Assembly (NCBI GenBank): GCA_947522735.1
Contig: CANNTZ010000004.1
Span: forward strand, 1-64,000
DNA: 64,000 nt
Source of the DNA: an uncultured Oscillospiraceae bacterium
Lineage (GTDB): Bacteria > Bacillota > Clostridia > Oscillospirales > Ruminococcaceae
Direction: 5' to 3'
Both the position numbers and the translations under genes were made by a program. Positions 1-7,315 of this stretch are shown here, one piece after another (position 1 is the stretch's first letter; every line of letters begins with the position of its first letter). A model generated the notes under the pieces. The model did not search any database. It saw only the letters and a program-made list of their open reading frames with translations, and was not told the origin of the DNA.

Positions 1-108
1 GTCGTAGACAAACTCGCCGTTCTTCCAGCCGAGCACGCGGCTGACTGTTCCGTCCGCGAGCAGCGCTGCGGCTTTATCTATAAGCGTCTTGCGTGTTATC
101 TTTTGCAT
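1..108 (-). CDS. N-terminus of an Fe-S / 4Fe-4S dicluster-type protein of the hdr-mvhD cluster (partial)
   Basis: Only the first 36 codons lie in the window; the gene continues past base 1. The visible peptide starts MQKITRKTLIDKAAALLAD and contains a short segment VLGWKNGEF. From memory, this kind of N-terminus is found in 4Fe-4S dicluster proteins that follow mvhD in clostridial hdrABC-mvhD clusters, but no cysteine motif is visible in this fragment, so the family is inferred mainly from context. The ATG overlaps the 3' end of mvhD by 13 bp, which suggests translational coupling and the same transcript. Confidence 0.6.
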   Translation of the reverse strand, partial: MQKITRKTLIDKAAALLADGTVSRVLGWKNGEFVYD

Positions 109-530
109 CGCAGATCCTCCAGTCTCCTGTTTTCACCGAGAGCGGCGACCTTTTCGGCGAAATCGTTCATTGTGGCGGCAAATTTTGCGCCCTCCGCCGC
201 CGATACCCACTCGACTCTGGTGCGCTCACGCTCTATGCCGAGATAGTCGAGCATGGAGAAAAGCAGCGCCATTCTGCGGCGAGTGTAATAGTTGCCGGAG
301 GTGTAATGGCAGTCGCCGGGGTGGCAGCCGCAGATGATGACGCCGTCGGCGCCGCGCTGGAAGGCGCGCAGAATGAACATCGGATTGACGCGGCAGGAGC
401 AGGGAACGCGGATGATTTTGACGTCCGCGGGATAGGTCAGGCGGTTGTTTCCGGCAAGATCGGCGCCCGCATAGGAGCACCAGTTGCAGCAGAATGCGAC
501 GATTAGGGGCTTGTATCCGTTCACTTGCAT
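96..530 (-). CDS. mvhD: MvhD-type hydrogenase iron-sulfur (2Fe-2S) subunit
   Basis: A 144-residue protein whose cysteine-rich pattern (FCCNWCSY near residue 13, a CSCR segment, then CGCHPGDCHY) is the hallmark of the MvhD/VhuD delta subunit that carries a [2Fe-2S] cluster and passes electrons between a dehydrogenase or hydrogenase and HdrA. The open frame extends upstream of base 530, but the ATG at 530 is preferred because it overlaps the hdrA stop by 10 bp, as expected of a coupled operon, and the family begins with this segment. It overlaps the next gene by 13 bp. Its place directly after hdrA supports a cytoplasmic HdrABC-MvhD complex. Confidence 0.9.
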   Translation of the reverse strand: MQVNGYKPLIVAFCCNWCSYAGADLAGNNRLTYPADVKIIRVPCSCRVNPMFILRAFQRGADGVIICGCHPGDCHYTSGNYYTRRRMALLFSMLDYLGIERERTRVEWVSAAEGAKFAATMNDFAEKVAALGENRRLEDLRCKR

Positions 531-2515
531 ATCGCGTCCACCTCCGCAATTATCTGTTTGCTTGCAAAGCCCTTGAGGTCCATCGCTCCGGACGGACATG
601 CGACCGTGCAGGCGCCGCAGCCCTGACAGACGGCCTCGTTGACGGAGGCTATGCGGCGAATCGCCGTGGTCCGGTTGGGCATACGAAATTCCTTATCGAT
701 ATATGTGATAGCGCCGTAGGGGCAAACCCTCTCGCAGGAGGAGCAGCCGTTGCACATCAGCTCATCGGAGTGAGCGACGCAGGGGTTGCCGGTCAGCTTG
801 TCCTTGGCAAGCAGGCCGATGACCTTTGCCGCGGCGGCTCCCGCCTGAGCGACGGTTTCGGGGATGTCCTTCGGGCCCTGGCAGGCTCCGGAGAGGAACA
901 CGCCCGCAGTCGGGCTTTCGACGGGGCGCAGCTTCGGGTGCGCCTCGGTGAAGAAGTCGTTGGTATCCATGCTGGCGGTCAGCATCGTTGCAAGCGGGCG
1001 CGCGGACTTATCCGGCTCTATTGCGGCCGCGAGCACCACCATATCTGCGGCTATGCTGAGCTGCTTGTCTGCGAGCAGATCGGACGCGCGCACCATCAGC
1101 TTGTCGCCCTCCGGCGAGACCTTGCCCACCATGCCCTTGATGTAGTGCACGCCGTAATCCTCGACGGCGCGGCGATAGAACTCGTCGAAGCTCTTGCCCG
1201 GCGTCCTGACGTCGATGTAAAATACGTAGACGTCGGTGTCGGGATACTTGTCGCGGGTGAGCATCGCGTGCTTTGCGGTGTACATGCAGCATATTTTGGA
1301 GCAGTACTCCTTGCCCTTTTCGGCGCAGGCAGAGCAGCGGGAGCCGACGCACTGCACGAACACGATGGTATGCGGGTGCTTGCCGTCGGACGGACGCAGC
1401 AGCTTGCCGGCGGTCGGGCCTGCGGCGTTCATCAGGCGCTCGTATTCGAGTGAGGTGACGACGTCCTTGGACTGGCTGTACGCATACTCGTCAAATTTGT
1501 CCATAGAGATCGGGTTAAAGCCGGTTGCTGCGACGATAGCGCCGTACTTCTCCTCGATGATCTCGTCCTTCTGGGTGTAATCGATGGCTCCGGCGGTGCA
1601 GACCTTTGCACACACGCCGCACTTGCCGTTCCTGAGCATGTTGCAGTGATCGGGATCGATGGTCGCGACCTTCGGCACGGCCTGAGCAAAGGGGATGTAT
1701 ATGGCGCGGCGGTTGTCCATGCCGAGGTTGAACTCGTTGGGAACCTTCTTCATCGGGCATTTTTCGGTGCAAAGGCCGCAGCCGGTGCAGACGTCCTCCT
1801 TGACGTAGCGTGCTTTCTTCTTTATCTTGACGTCGAAGTTGCCGACAAAGCCATTAACCTCTGTGACCTCGCTATAGGAGAAGATGCGGATCTTCTCGTT
1901 CTGCGCCACGTCAACCATCTTCGGGGTGAGGATGCAGGCAGCGCAGTCAAGGGTGGGGAAGGTTTTGTCGAGCTGCGCCATCTTGCCGCCGATGGTCGGC
2001 TTTTTCTCGACGATATCGACCTCGAAGCCTGCGTCCGCGATATCCAGGGCGGTCTGGATGCCCGCGATGCCGCCGCCGATAACCAGCGCGCGTTTGGTGA
2101 CGGGGCTTTCGCCCGGGGTCAGCGGCGCGTTGAGGTTGACCTTCGCGATAGCGGCTCTTCCGAGGATTATCGCCTTTTCGGTGCCGGTCGCCATGTCCTT
2201 GTGAACCCACGAGCACTGCTCGCGGATATTGGCTATCTCGACCATATAGGGGTTGAGTCCCGCAGCCGCGGCGGTTTTGCGGAAGGTTACCTCGTGCATT
2301 CTCGGCGAGCAGGAGCAGATGACCAGCCCGGTGAGCTTATGCTCGGCTATGGCGTCCTTGATTATATTTTGTCCCGCCTGGGAGCACATGTATTGATAGT
2401 TGGTGGAGAAGACGACCCCCGGCTCGCTTTTGAGCGCCTCGGAGACCTGCTGCACATCGACTGTTCCTGCGATGTTGCTTCCGCACCAGCATACGAATAC
2501 GCCTATCCTCTGCAT
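521..2515 (-). CDS. hdrA: HdrA-type heterodisulfide-reductase subunit A (FAD, multiple 4Fe-4S)
   Basis: A 664-residue soluble flavo-iron-sulfur protein. Visible features: an N-terminal domain with CWCGSN (residues 9-14) and CSCSPRMHE (67-75); a FAD-binding GGGIAG motif near 147-152 followed by the acidic end of the second strand; a ferredoxin-like CTGCGLCTEKCP near 243; a further cysteine group with CGVCAKVC; and two C-terminal 4Fe-4S motifs, CNGCSSCERVCP and CQGCGACTVACP. This is the order of classical HdrA, the site of flavin-based electron bifurcation. In bacteria without methanogenesis, HdrABC usually couples ferredoxin and NADH or other donors to an uncertain acceptor. A strong AAGGAGAGG ribosome site precedes the ATG. 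It follows hdrC by 15 bp. Confidence 0.93.
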   Translation of the reverse strand: MQRIGVFVCWCGSNIAGTVDVQQVSEALKSEPGVVFSTNYQYMCSQAGQNIIKDAIAEHKLTGLVICSCSPRMHEVTFRKTAAAAGLNPYMVEIANIREQCSWVHKDMATGTEKAIILGRAAIAKVNLNAPLTPGESPVTKRALVIGGGIAGIQTALDIADAGFEVDIVEKKPTIGGKMAQLDKTFPTLDCAACILTPKMVDVAQNEKIRIFSYSEVTEVNGFVGNFDVKIKKKARYVKEDVCTGCGLCTEKCPMKKVPNEFNLGMDNRRAIYIPFAQAVPKVATIDPDHCNMLRNGKCGVCAKVCTAGAIDYTQKDEIIEEKYGAIVAATGFNPISMDKFDEYAYSQSKDVVTSLEYERLMNAAGPTAGKLLRPSDGKHPHTIVFVQCVGSRCSACAEKGKEYCSKICCMYTAKHAMLTRDKYPDTDVYVFYIDVRTPGKSFDEFYRRAVEDYGVHYIKGMVGKVSPEGDKLMVRASDLLADKQLSIAADMVVLAAAIEPDKSARPLATMLTASMDTNDFFTEAHPKLRPVESPTAGVFLSGACQGPKDIPETVAQAGAAAAKVIGLLAKDKLTGNPCVAHSDELMCNGCSSCERVCPYGAITYIDKEFRMPNRTTAIRRIASVNEAVCQGCGACTVACPSGAMDLKGFASKQIIAEVDAICK

Positions 2516-2530
2516 GTTGTCCTCTCCTTC

Positions 2531-2923
2531 TTACTTTGCGTATTTTCTGAACGCGCTGACAATGGCCTGCTGCGGCATTTCCTCATCGAGCAGACCGGGC
2601 AGGTCGTCGGGCCTCAGATGATTCGCGCCCTGCTCACGGACGACTGCGAGGCGCACGGCTTCGACCAGCTTCGCTGGCTCCACTCCGCGCGGACATCTGT
2701 CCACGCAGGCAAAGCAGGAGAGGCACTTGAATATCGACTTTGACTTGAGCAGCGGCTCGATATCGCCGGTCTCGACCATATAGACGAACTGATGGGGATG
2801 ATACTCCATCTCGTCGTAGGAAGGGCAGGTGCCGGAGCATTTGCCGCACCTCATACATTTGAGCGGATTGACGCCGCTTATGCGCACGAGCTCGTCGCGG
2901 AGGCTGCCAAGGTTTAGTTCCAT
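2531..2923 (-). CDS. hdrC: HdrC-type heterodisulfide-reductase subunit C (two 4Fe-4S)
   Basis: A 130-residue Fe-S protein with two ferredoxin-type motifs, CMRCGKCSGTCP near residue 23 and CLSCFACVDRCP near residue 68, the arrangement found in HdrC, the electron wire between HdrA and HdrB. The start ATG lies two bases past the hdrB stop, and its ribosome site (GGAGG) is inside the last codons of hdrB, so translation is probably coupled. Length and cysteine spacing are normal for the family. It belongs to the hdrBCA-mvhD transcript. Confidence 0.93.
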   Translation of the reverse strand: MELNLGSLRDELVRISGVNPLKCMRCGKCSGTCPSYDEMEYHPHQFVYMVETGDIEPLLKSKSIFKCLSCFACVDRCPRGVEPAKLVEAVRLAVVREQGANHLRPDDLPGLLDEEMPQQAIVSAFRKYAK

Positions 2924-2924
2924 T

Positions 2925-3707
2925 TTAATCCTCCTTCACTCCGAGCGCTTCGGCGAGCAGCTCGGTGATATATACGACCGGCACTGGTGAGCCGTTCTTT
3001 TCAAGATTGTATCGGCAGAGCGGACATGCGGTCACGATCATCCCGGCGCCATGGCTGGCGGCGCTGTTGGCGACGAGCTGACTCTTCTTTTTCGCGGACT
3101 CGGCGTCCTCAAGAGCGATATAGCCGCCGCAGCACTCGTTTCTCATCGAATAGGCCACCGGCTCCGCGCCGAGTGTACGGATGAGATTCTCGATGACGCT
3201 GGGATTTTCGGGGTCGTCAAGCTGCATCACCTTGCTCGGGCGCAGCAGCAGACATCCGTAATAAGCGGCGATTCTTCTGCCCTTGAGGGGGTTCACGACC
3301 TTTTCTCTGATCCTGTCGTAGCCCACGACGTCGCGCAGCAGCTCGAGATAGTGCAGCACCTCGGTCTCGCCGTTATATGAGACGTCCGGCGCGAGATAGT
3401 TGTTCACCTTAAAGGCAAACTCCGCGTCGGTCTGCATTGCATGGTTGGTCTGTTTTATCACGTTATGGCAGGCGGAGCAGACCGTCACAAGCGGCTGTCC
3501 CTTGCGCCCCGCCTCGGCAAGCGCGCGCACAGACGAGAGCTTGGTTGCTATCTCGTCCCTCGACGTCGTAAAGACGCCGCCGCAGCACTGCCAATCCTCA
3601 AGCTCCTCCAGCGTTACGCCGAGAATTTCCGCACATTTACGTGCGTACTCGTCCAGCTTCTTCGCCTTTGTTCTCAAGGTACACCCAGGAAAGTAACTAA
3701 CCTTCAT
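2925..3707 (-). CDS. hdrB: HdrB-type heterodisulfide-reductase subunit B (CCG-domain)
   Basis: A 260-residue protein with two complete CCG motifs: C9, C41-C42, C77 and C80 in the N-terminal half and C152, C192-C193, C228 and C231 in the C-terminal half. In characterised HdrB these ligate the two noncubane 4Fe-4S clusters at the disulfide active site, so this copy should be catalytically competent. It is the first gene of the hdrBCA-mvhD group. The start ATG has a GGAGAATGGTAT ribosome-site region, and this whole 5' region is duplicated upstream (see the repeat at 3688-3822). The physiological disulfide or alternative acceptor in this organism cannot be read from sequence. Confidence 0.92.
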   Translation of the reverse strand: MKVSYFPGCTLRTKAKKLDEYARKCAEILGVTLEELEDWQCCGGVFTTSRDEIATKLSSVRALAEAGRKGQPLVTVCSACHNVIKQTNHAMQTDAEFAFKVNNYLAPDVSYNGETEVLHYLELLRDVVGYDRIREKVVNPLKGRRIAAYYGCLLLRPSKVMQLDDPENPSVIENLIRTLGAEPVAYSMRNECCGGYIALEDAESAKKKSQLVANSAASHGAGMIVTACPLCRYNLEKNGSPVPVVYITELLAEALGVKED

Positions 3708-3822
3708 ATACCATTCTCCTTAAACTTAGTCGTGCCGTAAGAACGTCTATCCTTTAAGCCACTTTCCCGGCGGAAAGCAACTGACCATCATATAGCATTC
3801 TCGCTGTTGCGCCGTAAGAACG
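3688..3822 (-). repeat. Degenerate tandem duplication of the hdrB 5' end
   Basis: Two related copies, 3688-3745 and 3772-3822, lie head to tail. Both contain, read on the minus strand, a TTCTTACGGC element, a GAGAATG-TATATGA start region and the codons for V-S-x-F-P. The downstream copy is the true hdrB start. The upstream copy encodes a short frame, MMVSCFPPGKWLKG, ending in TAG at 3747-3749. The copies differ by a 7-base gap and several substitutions, so the duplication is not recent. Confidence 0.75.
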
Positions 3823-3877
3823 GCTGCAAATAATCGCAACATGGCCATCGGATTATTTATCCCATAGCGCTCCTGAT

Positions 3878-3920
3878 GAGCCGCCTTCATGCAGGAAATT
3901 TTTCCCGCAGAAAACGGCTC
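3878..3920 (-). other. Hairpin downstream of fumC
   Basis: GAGCCG at 3878-3883 and CGGCTC at 3915-3920 can pair, with an inner GCAGGAAA/TTTCCCGC stem. It lies just after the fumC stop on the transcribed strand. No U-tract follows, so it is more likely an mRNA-processing or partial terminator element than a classical terminator. Confidence 0.4.
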
Positions 3921-3941
3921 ACCTGTGCACGCTGTATTATG

Positions 3942-5318
3942 TCACACCATCTGTTCGGGATGGAATACCTCGTCGAAACGCTCGGCAGTCAGGAAGCCGA
4001 GCTCGACGCACGCCTCCTTGAGCGAGATGTTGTCATGGAAAGCCTTTTTAGCGGTTTTCGCGGCGTTCTCATAGCCGATGTATGGATTTAGCGCGGTGAC
4101 CAGCATCAGTGAGTTGTGGAGGTTGTGGTACATCTTGTCCTTGTTAGCGGTGATGCCCACAGCGCAATTTTTGTTGAACGAGAGGATAGCCTCTGCGAGC
4201 AGCCGCGACGATTGCAGGAAGTTATATGCGCACACCGGCATAAAGACGTTTAGCTCAAAGTTGCCCTGCGACGCCGCCATTCCGACTGCCACGTCGTTGC
4301 CCATGACCTGCACCGCGACCATCGTCACCGCCTCGCACTGGGTCGGGTTGACCTTGCCCGGCATGATCGACGAGCCCGGCTCGTTCTCGGGGATGTGTAT
4401 CTCGCCAAGGCCGTCTCTCGGGCCGCTTGCGAGCCAGCGGACGTCGTTTGCTATCTTCATCATGTCGCAGGCGAGCGCCTTTACCGCGCCGTGTGCGAAC
4501 ACCAGCTCGTCCTTGGAGGTGAGCGCGTGGAACTTGTTCGCCGCGGTGATGAACGGCTTGCCGGTCAACTCCGACACCTTTTCGGCTACCAGGACGTCGA
4601 AGCCCTTTGGGGCGTTCAGGCCGGTGCCGACTGCGGTGCCGCCGAGCGCCAGCTCATGCAGCGGGTGAAGCGCCAGCCGGAGCAGCTCCACGTCGCGTTC
4701 AAGGGAAGAACGCCAGCCGCTGATCTCCTGACTGAACTTTATCGGCGTTGCGTCCTGAAGGTGGGTGCGTCCGCTCTTGACGATGCCCTCGTTCTCGTTT
4801 TCGAGGCGTCTGAAGGTGTCAATGAGCGTCTGTGCCGCCGGGATCAGTCTGTCCTCAACGGAGATAACGGCGCTGATGTGCATAGCCGTCGGGAAGGTGT
4901 CGTTGGAGGACTGGCTCATATTGATGTCGTCGTTGGGGTGCAGCAGCTTTTTGCCGGCAAGCTGGTTGCCGCGGTTTGCGATGACCTCGTTGGCGTTCAT
5001 GTTGGACTGGGTGCCGGAGCCGGTTTGCCACACGACGAGCGGAAAATGCTCGTTGAGGGAGCCGCTTATGACCTCGTCGCAGGCTTTTGTGATGGCGGAA
5101 AGCTTTTCGCCGGTCAGTCTTTCGGGGCGCAGCTCGTGGTTTGCGAGCGCCGCCGCCTTTTTAAGTATCCCGAACGCGTGGGTTATCTCCCTCGGCATAG
5201 TCTCGATGCCGACGCCGATCTCGAAATTCTCGTGGCTGCGCTGGGTTTGCGCCGCCCACAGGCGGTCGGCGGGCACGCGGACCTCGCCCATCGAGTCGTG
5301 CTCAACACGGTATTCCAT
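3942..5318 (-). CDS. fumC: Class II fumarate hydratase
   Basis: A 458-residue member of the fumarase/aspartase superfamily. It interconverts fumarate and L-malate in the cytoplasm without an Fe-S cluster. The signature loop GSSIMPGKVNP is present near residue 317, as are the family segments SGTQSNMNANEV and GRTHLQDATP; the length matches FumC (about 460). Aspartase is related, but the N-terminal region (EHDSMGEVRVPADRLWAAQTQ) is typical of fumarase. It starts 33 bp after the dehydrogenase gene with a strong GGGAGGAG site, so the two probably form a malate-fumarate module of one transcript. Confidence 0.93.
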   Translation of the reverse strand: MEYRVEHDSMGEVRVPADRLWAAQTQRSHENFEIGVGIETMPREITHAFGILKKAAALANHELRPERLTGEKLSAITKACDEVISGSLNEHFPLVVWQTGSGTQSNMNANEVIANRGNQLAGKKLLHPNDDINMSQSSNDTFPTAMHISAVISVEDRLIPAAQTLIDTFRRLENENEGIVKSGRTHLQDATPIKFSQEISGWRSSLERDVELLRLALHPLHELALGGTAVGTGLNAPKGFDVLVAEKVSELTGKPFITAANKFHALTSKDELVFAHGAVKALACDMMKIANDVRWLASGPRDGLGEIHIPENEPGSSIMPGKVNPTQCEAVTMVAVQVMGNDVAVGMAASQGNFELNVFMPVCAYNFLQSSRLLAEAILSFNKNCAVGITANKDKMYHNLHNSLMLVTALNPYIGYENAAKTAKKAFHDNISLKEACVELGFLTAERFDEVFHPEQMV

Positions 5319-5351
5319 GGTGGTTCTCCTCCCGAACTGTATATATGCGCG

Positions 5352-6296
5352 TCAGATGTCTACGCTTTTGATAATGGCCTTGAGGCTGTCGGCGCTCTTT
5401 TGCAGCTTTGCAATCTCCTCGTCGGTCAGCGGCATGAGCAGCTTGCCCTGAGCGCCGCCGTGGCCGATGATGGTCGGGATGCTCAGACAGACGTCGTCCA
5501 CGCCGTATTCGCCGTGCAGCATCGTGGAGACCGCGAGGGTGGTGTCGATGCCGCTGAACAGACATTTGCAAAGATGAGCGACGCAGATGGAGACCGCATA
5601 GAAGGTAGCGCCCTTGTTGGCGATGACAACTCCGCCGGACTTGCGGATATAATCCTCGATCTCGGCGTAGTTGAGCTTTTCAAACCTCTTGCCGCCTCTG
5701 GTGAACGCCTCGTTATATTTATCCACCGGCACGTTGGAGATATTGAGGGTGGACCAGGGGATAAACGAGGAGTCGCCGTGCTCGCCGAGCACGAAGGCAT
5801 GAACATTCTGCTGGTTGATGGAGTATATCTCGGAAAGCCGCGCGCGCAGGCGGGTGGTATCGAGCAGCGTGCCGGAGCCGATGATACGGCTCTCCGGGAG
5901 CCCGGAGCATTTGCAGAAGGTGTAGGTCAGGATATCGACCGGGTTGCTGACGATTATGTAGGTGGCGTCCGGCGCGACACGGGTGATCTGCGGGATAATC
6001 TGCTTGGTTATGCTGACGTTGGTCTGCGCAAGCTCAAGGCGGGACTGTCCCGCTTTTCTGGCAATGCCGGAGGTGAGGATAACTATGTCGGAGCCCTTGG
6101 CGTCCTCATAGCTTCCCGCATAGACGAAGCAGGGGTTGCAGAAGGGGGTGCCCTGACTGATATCCATGGCTTCGCCGAAAGCCTTCTTCTCATTTATATC
6201 GATCAGTACGATCTCCGACGCGAGCCCGGCCACCGTGAGTGTATACGCTATCGTTGAGCCAACGGTTCCTGCACCGATAATTGTTACCTTATTCAC
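5352..6296 (-). CDS. NAD-dependent L-lactate/malate dehydrogenase family protein (malate preference possible)
   Basis: A 314-residue LDH/MDH-fold enzyme with the Rossmann motif GAGTVGST at residues 8-15, the substrate loop ARKAGQSR and the catalytic LGEHGD histidine motif. In this family, Gln at the loop position called 102 gives lactate dehydrogenase and Arg gives malate dehydrogenase; here the aligned residue is Arg (ARK), while the rest (GEHGDSSFIPWS, NKGATFY) is LDH-like. With fumC directly downstream, malate dehydrogenase is a reasonable reading, but lactate dehydrogenase is not excluded. The start is GTG with a GAGGAGG ribosome site. A Rex-like operator overlaps its promoter, implying NADH/NAD control. 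Confidence 0.85.
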   Translation of the reverse strand: MNKVTIIGAGTVGSTIAYTLTVAGLASEIVLIDINEKKAFGEAMDISQGTPFCNPCFVYAGSYEDAKGSDIVILTSGIARKAGQSRLELAQTNVSITKQIIPQITRVAPDATYIIVSNPVDILTYTFCKCSGLPESRIIGSGTLLDTTRLRARLSEIYSINQQNVHAFVLGEHGDSSFIPWSTLNISNVPVDKYNEAFTRGGKRFEKLNYAEIEDYIRKSGGVVIANKGATFYAVSICVAHLCKCLFSGIDTTLAVSTMLHGEYGVDDVCLSIPTIIGHGGAQGKLLMPLTDEEIAKLQKSADSLKAIIKSVDI

Positions 6297-6373
6297 TTAA
6301 ATTCCTCCTCATGCGTTTTGGCGTGGCCGCACGCTTGACGGCCCGGCCACAAAAAGCAACCCATTTTATATGC

Positions 6374-6410
6374 TTGTTAACATTTTAACATGTATCCCTA
6401 TAAAAGTAAA
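6374..6410 (-). promoter_or_regulatory. Promoter with overlapping Rex-type operator
   Basis: On the minus strand, TTTACT (6405-6410), 17 bp, then TAAAAT (6382-6387) form a plausible promoter for the dehydrogenase gene. Overlapping the -10 is the 18-bp element TTGTTAACATTTTAACAT at 6374-6391, which matches the clostridial Rex consensus TTGTTAA-N4-TTAACAA at all but the last base. Rex is a repressor released by NADH, and fermentative dehydrogenase genes are its usual targets. Confidence 0.75.
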
Positions 6411-6531
6411 ATGCCTAAAAAATATACCATTATATCAATTTTGGTATAACGATGTTTTTTGGCATAATATGAGTTATTTTTCGGGGGCAAATATACACTC
6501 GGCGGCAAAAGCTGCAAATTTATGCAAAAGC

Positions 6532-7059
6532 TCAGGGAATATGGGGGGCAAGCTCCTTGATTTTCCTTTCGCGCTCGCGAAAATCCGGAATATGGTCGCC
6601 GATTATGGCGTAGAAGCCCTTGCTGTGATTTTTTTCGAGGATATGGGCAAGCTCGTGGACGATTATGTAGTCGATCAGCTCGGGCGGGAGCAGCATTACC
6701 TTATAGGAATAGCAGATAGAGTTGCGGGAGCTACAGCTTCCCCAGCGCGCGCGTGCGAGGGTGATCTTGACGTCGCGCGGCTGGACGTTCATCAGTCCGG
6801 CGAAGTAAAGTGTCCGTTCGGTCATATAGGCCTGTGCGCGGACGCGCAGCTGTTCGATCTCGCTTTTGGAGAGCGAGGGGGGCTTGGGGCTGGAGTTGAC
6901 GCGTTCGAGGTTTTTGTCGATCCACTCCGCGTGCTTTTCCACGAAGGCGTCGATAGCGTTTTGCGGCATATCAAGCGGCGCGCGGACGGTGACGTCGCCC
7001 TGCCGGGAGACGCTCAGAGAGAGGGTTCTCCGGTTGGATCTTACGAGGTTATAGTTCAT
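6532..7059 (-). CDS. YgjP-like (DUF45) metallopeptidase-fold protein
   Basis: A 175-residue protein with a zinc-binding HELAH motif near residue 130 followed by a further histidine and an acidic region (KNHSKGFYAIIGDHIPDFRERERKIKEL), and an N-terminal segment of the type NRRTLSLSVSRQGDVTVRAP, both typical of the YgjP/DUF45 family. Members are thought to be intracellular minigluzincin-like peptidases; substrates are unknown. I prefer the ATG at 7059 over the GTG at 7068, because GGCGGTGAT then sits at a normal distance. It appears to be a single-gene unit. Confidence 0.85.
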   Translation of the reverse strand: MNYNLVRSNRRTLSLSVSRQGDVTVRAPLDMPQNAIDAFVEKHAEWIDKNLERVNSSPKPPSLSKSEIEQLRVRAQAYMTERTLYFAGLMNVQPRDVKITLARARWGSCSSRNSICYSYKVMLLPPELIDYIIVHELAHILEKNHSKGFYAIIGDHIPDFRERERKIKELAPHIP

Positions 7060-7249
7060 ATTGGACACATCACCGCCTTTAAAATGGGGCGGCTACAACC
7101 ATCCCCACGATAAAGGTATCACAAATCCGGTGCTTCGTCAATAGAGCTAAAGCAAAGTTTTGAATATTATCCGTATTACATAAATTGCGGGAATGCGGCG
7201 ACGCGAGGTTATTCACAAATGCCGACCACGACAATATAAACAGGGATAT

Positions 7250-7311
7250 TAAAAAAATTGCAGAGCCAAGGGGAGGGGCTTCCTCAAAATCCTCTCCATG
7301 GGCTCTGCAAG
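7250..7311 (-). terminator. Rho-independent terminator of mfd
   Basis: On the minus strand, TTGCAGAGCC pairs with GGCTCTGCAA across an inner GGAGAGG/CCTCCCC stem, and a run of seven T follows directly. It begins a few bases past the mfd stop. Confidence 0.9.
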
Positions 7312-7315
7312 CAAT

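Noticed and set aside
4395..6257. A 620-codon open frame on the plus strand opposite fumC and the dehydrogenase gene
   Set aside because: Both minus-strand genes are unmistakable; the opposite frame has low-complexity Ala/Val/Gly-rich translation, no family features and no ribosome site. It is a by-product of GC-rich codon use.
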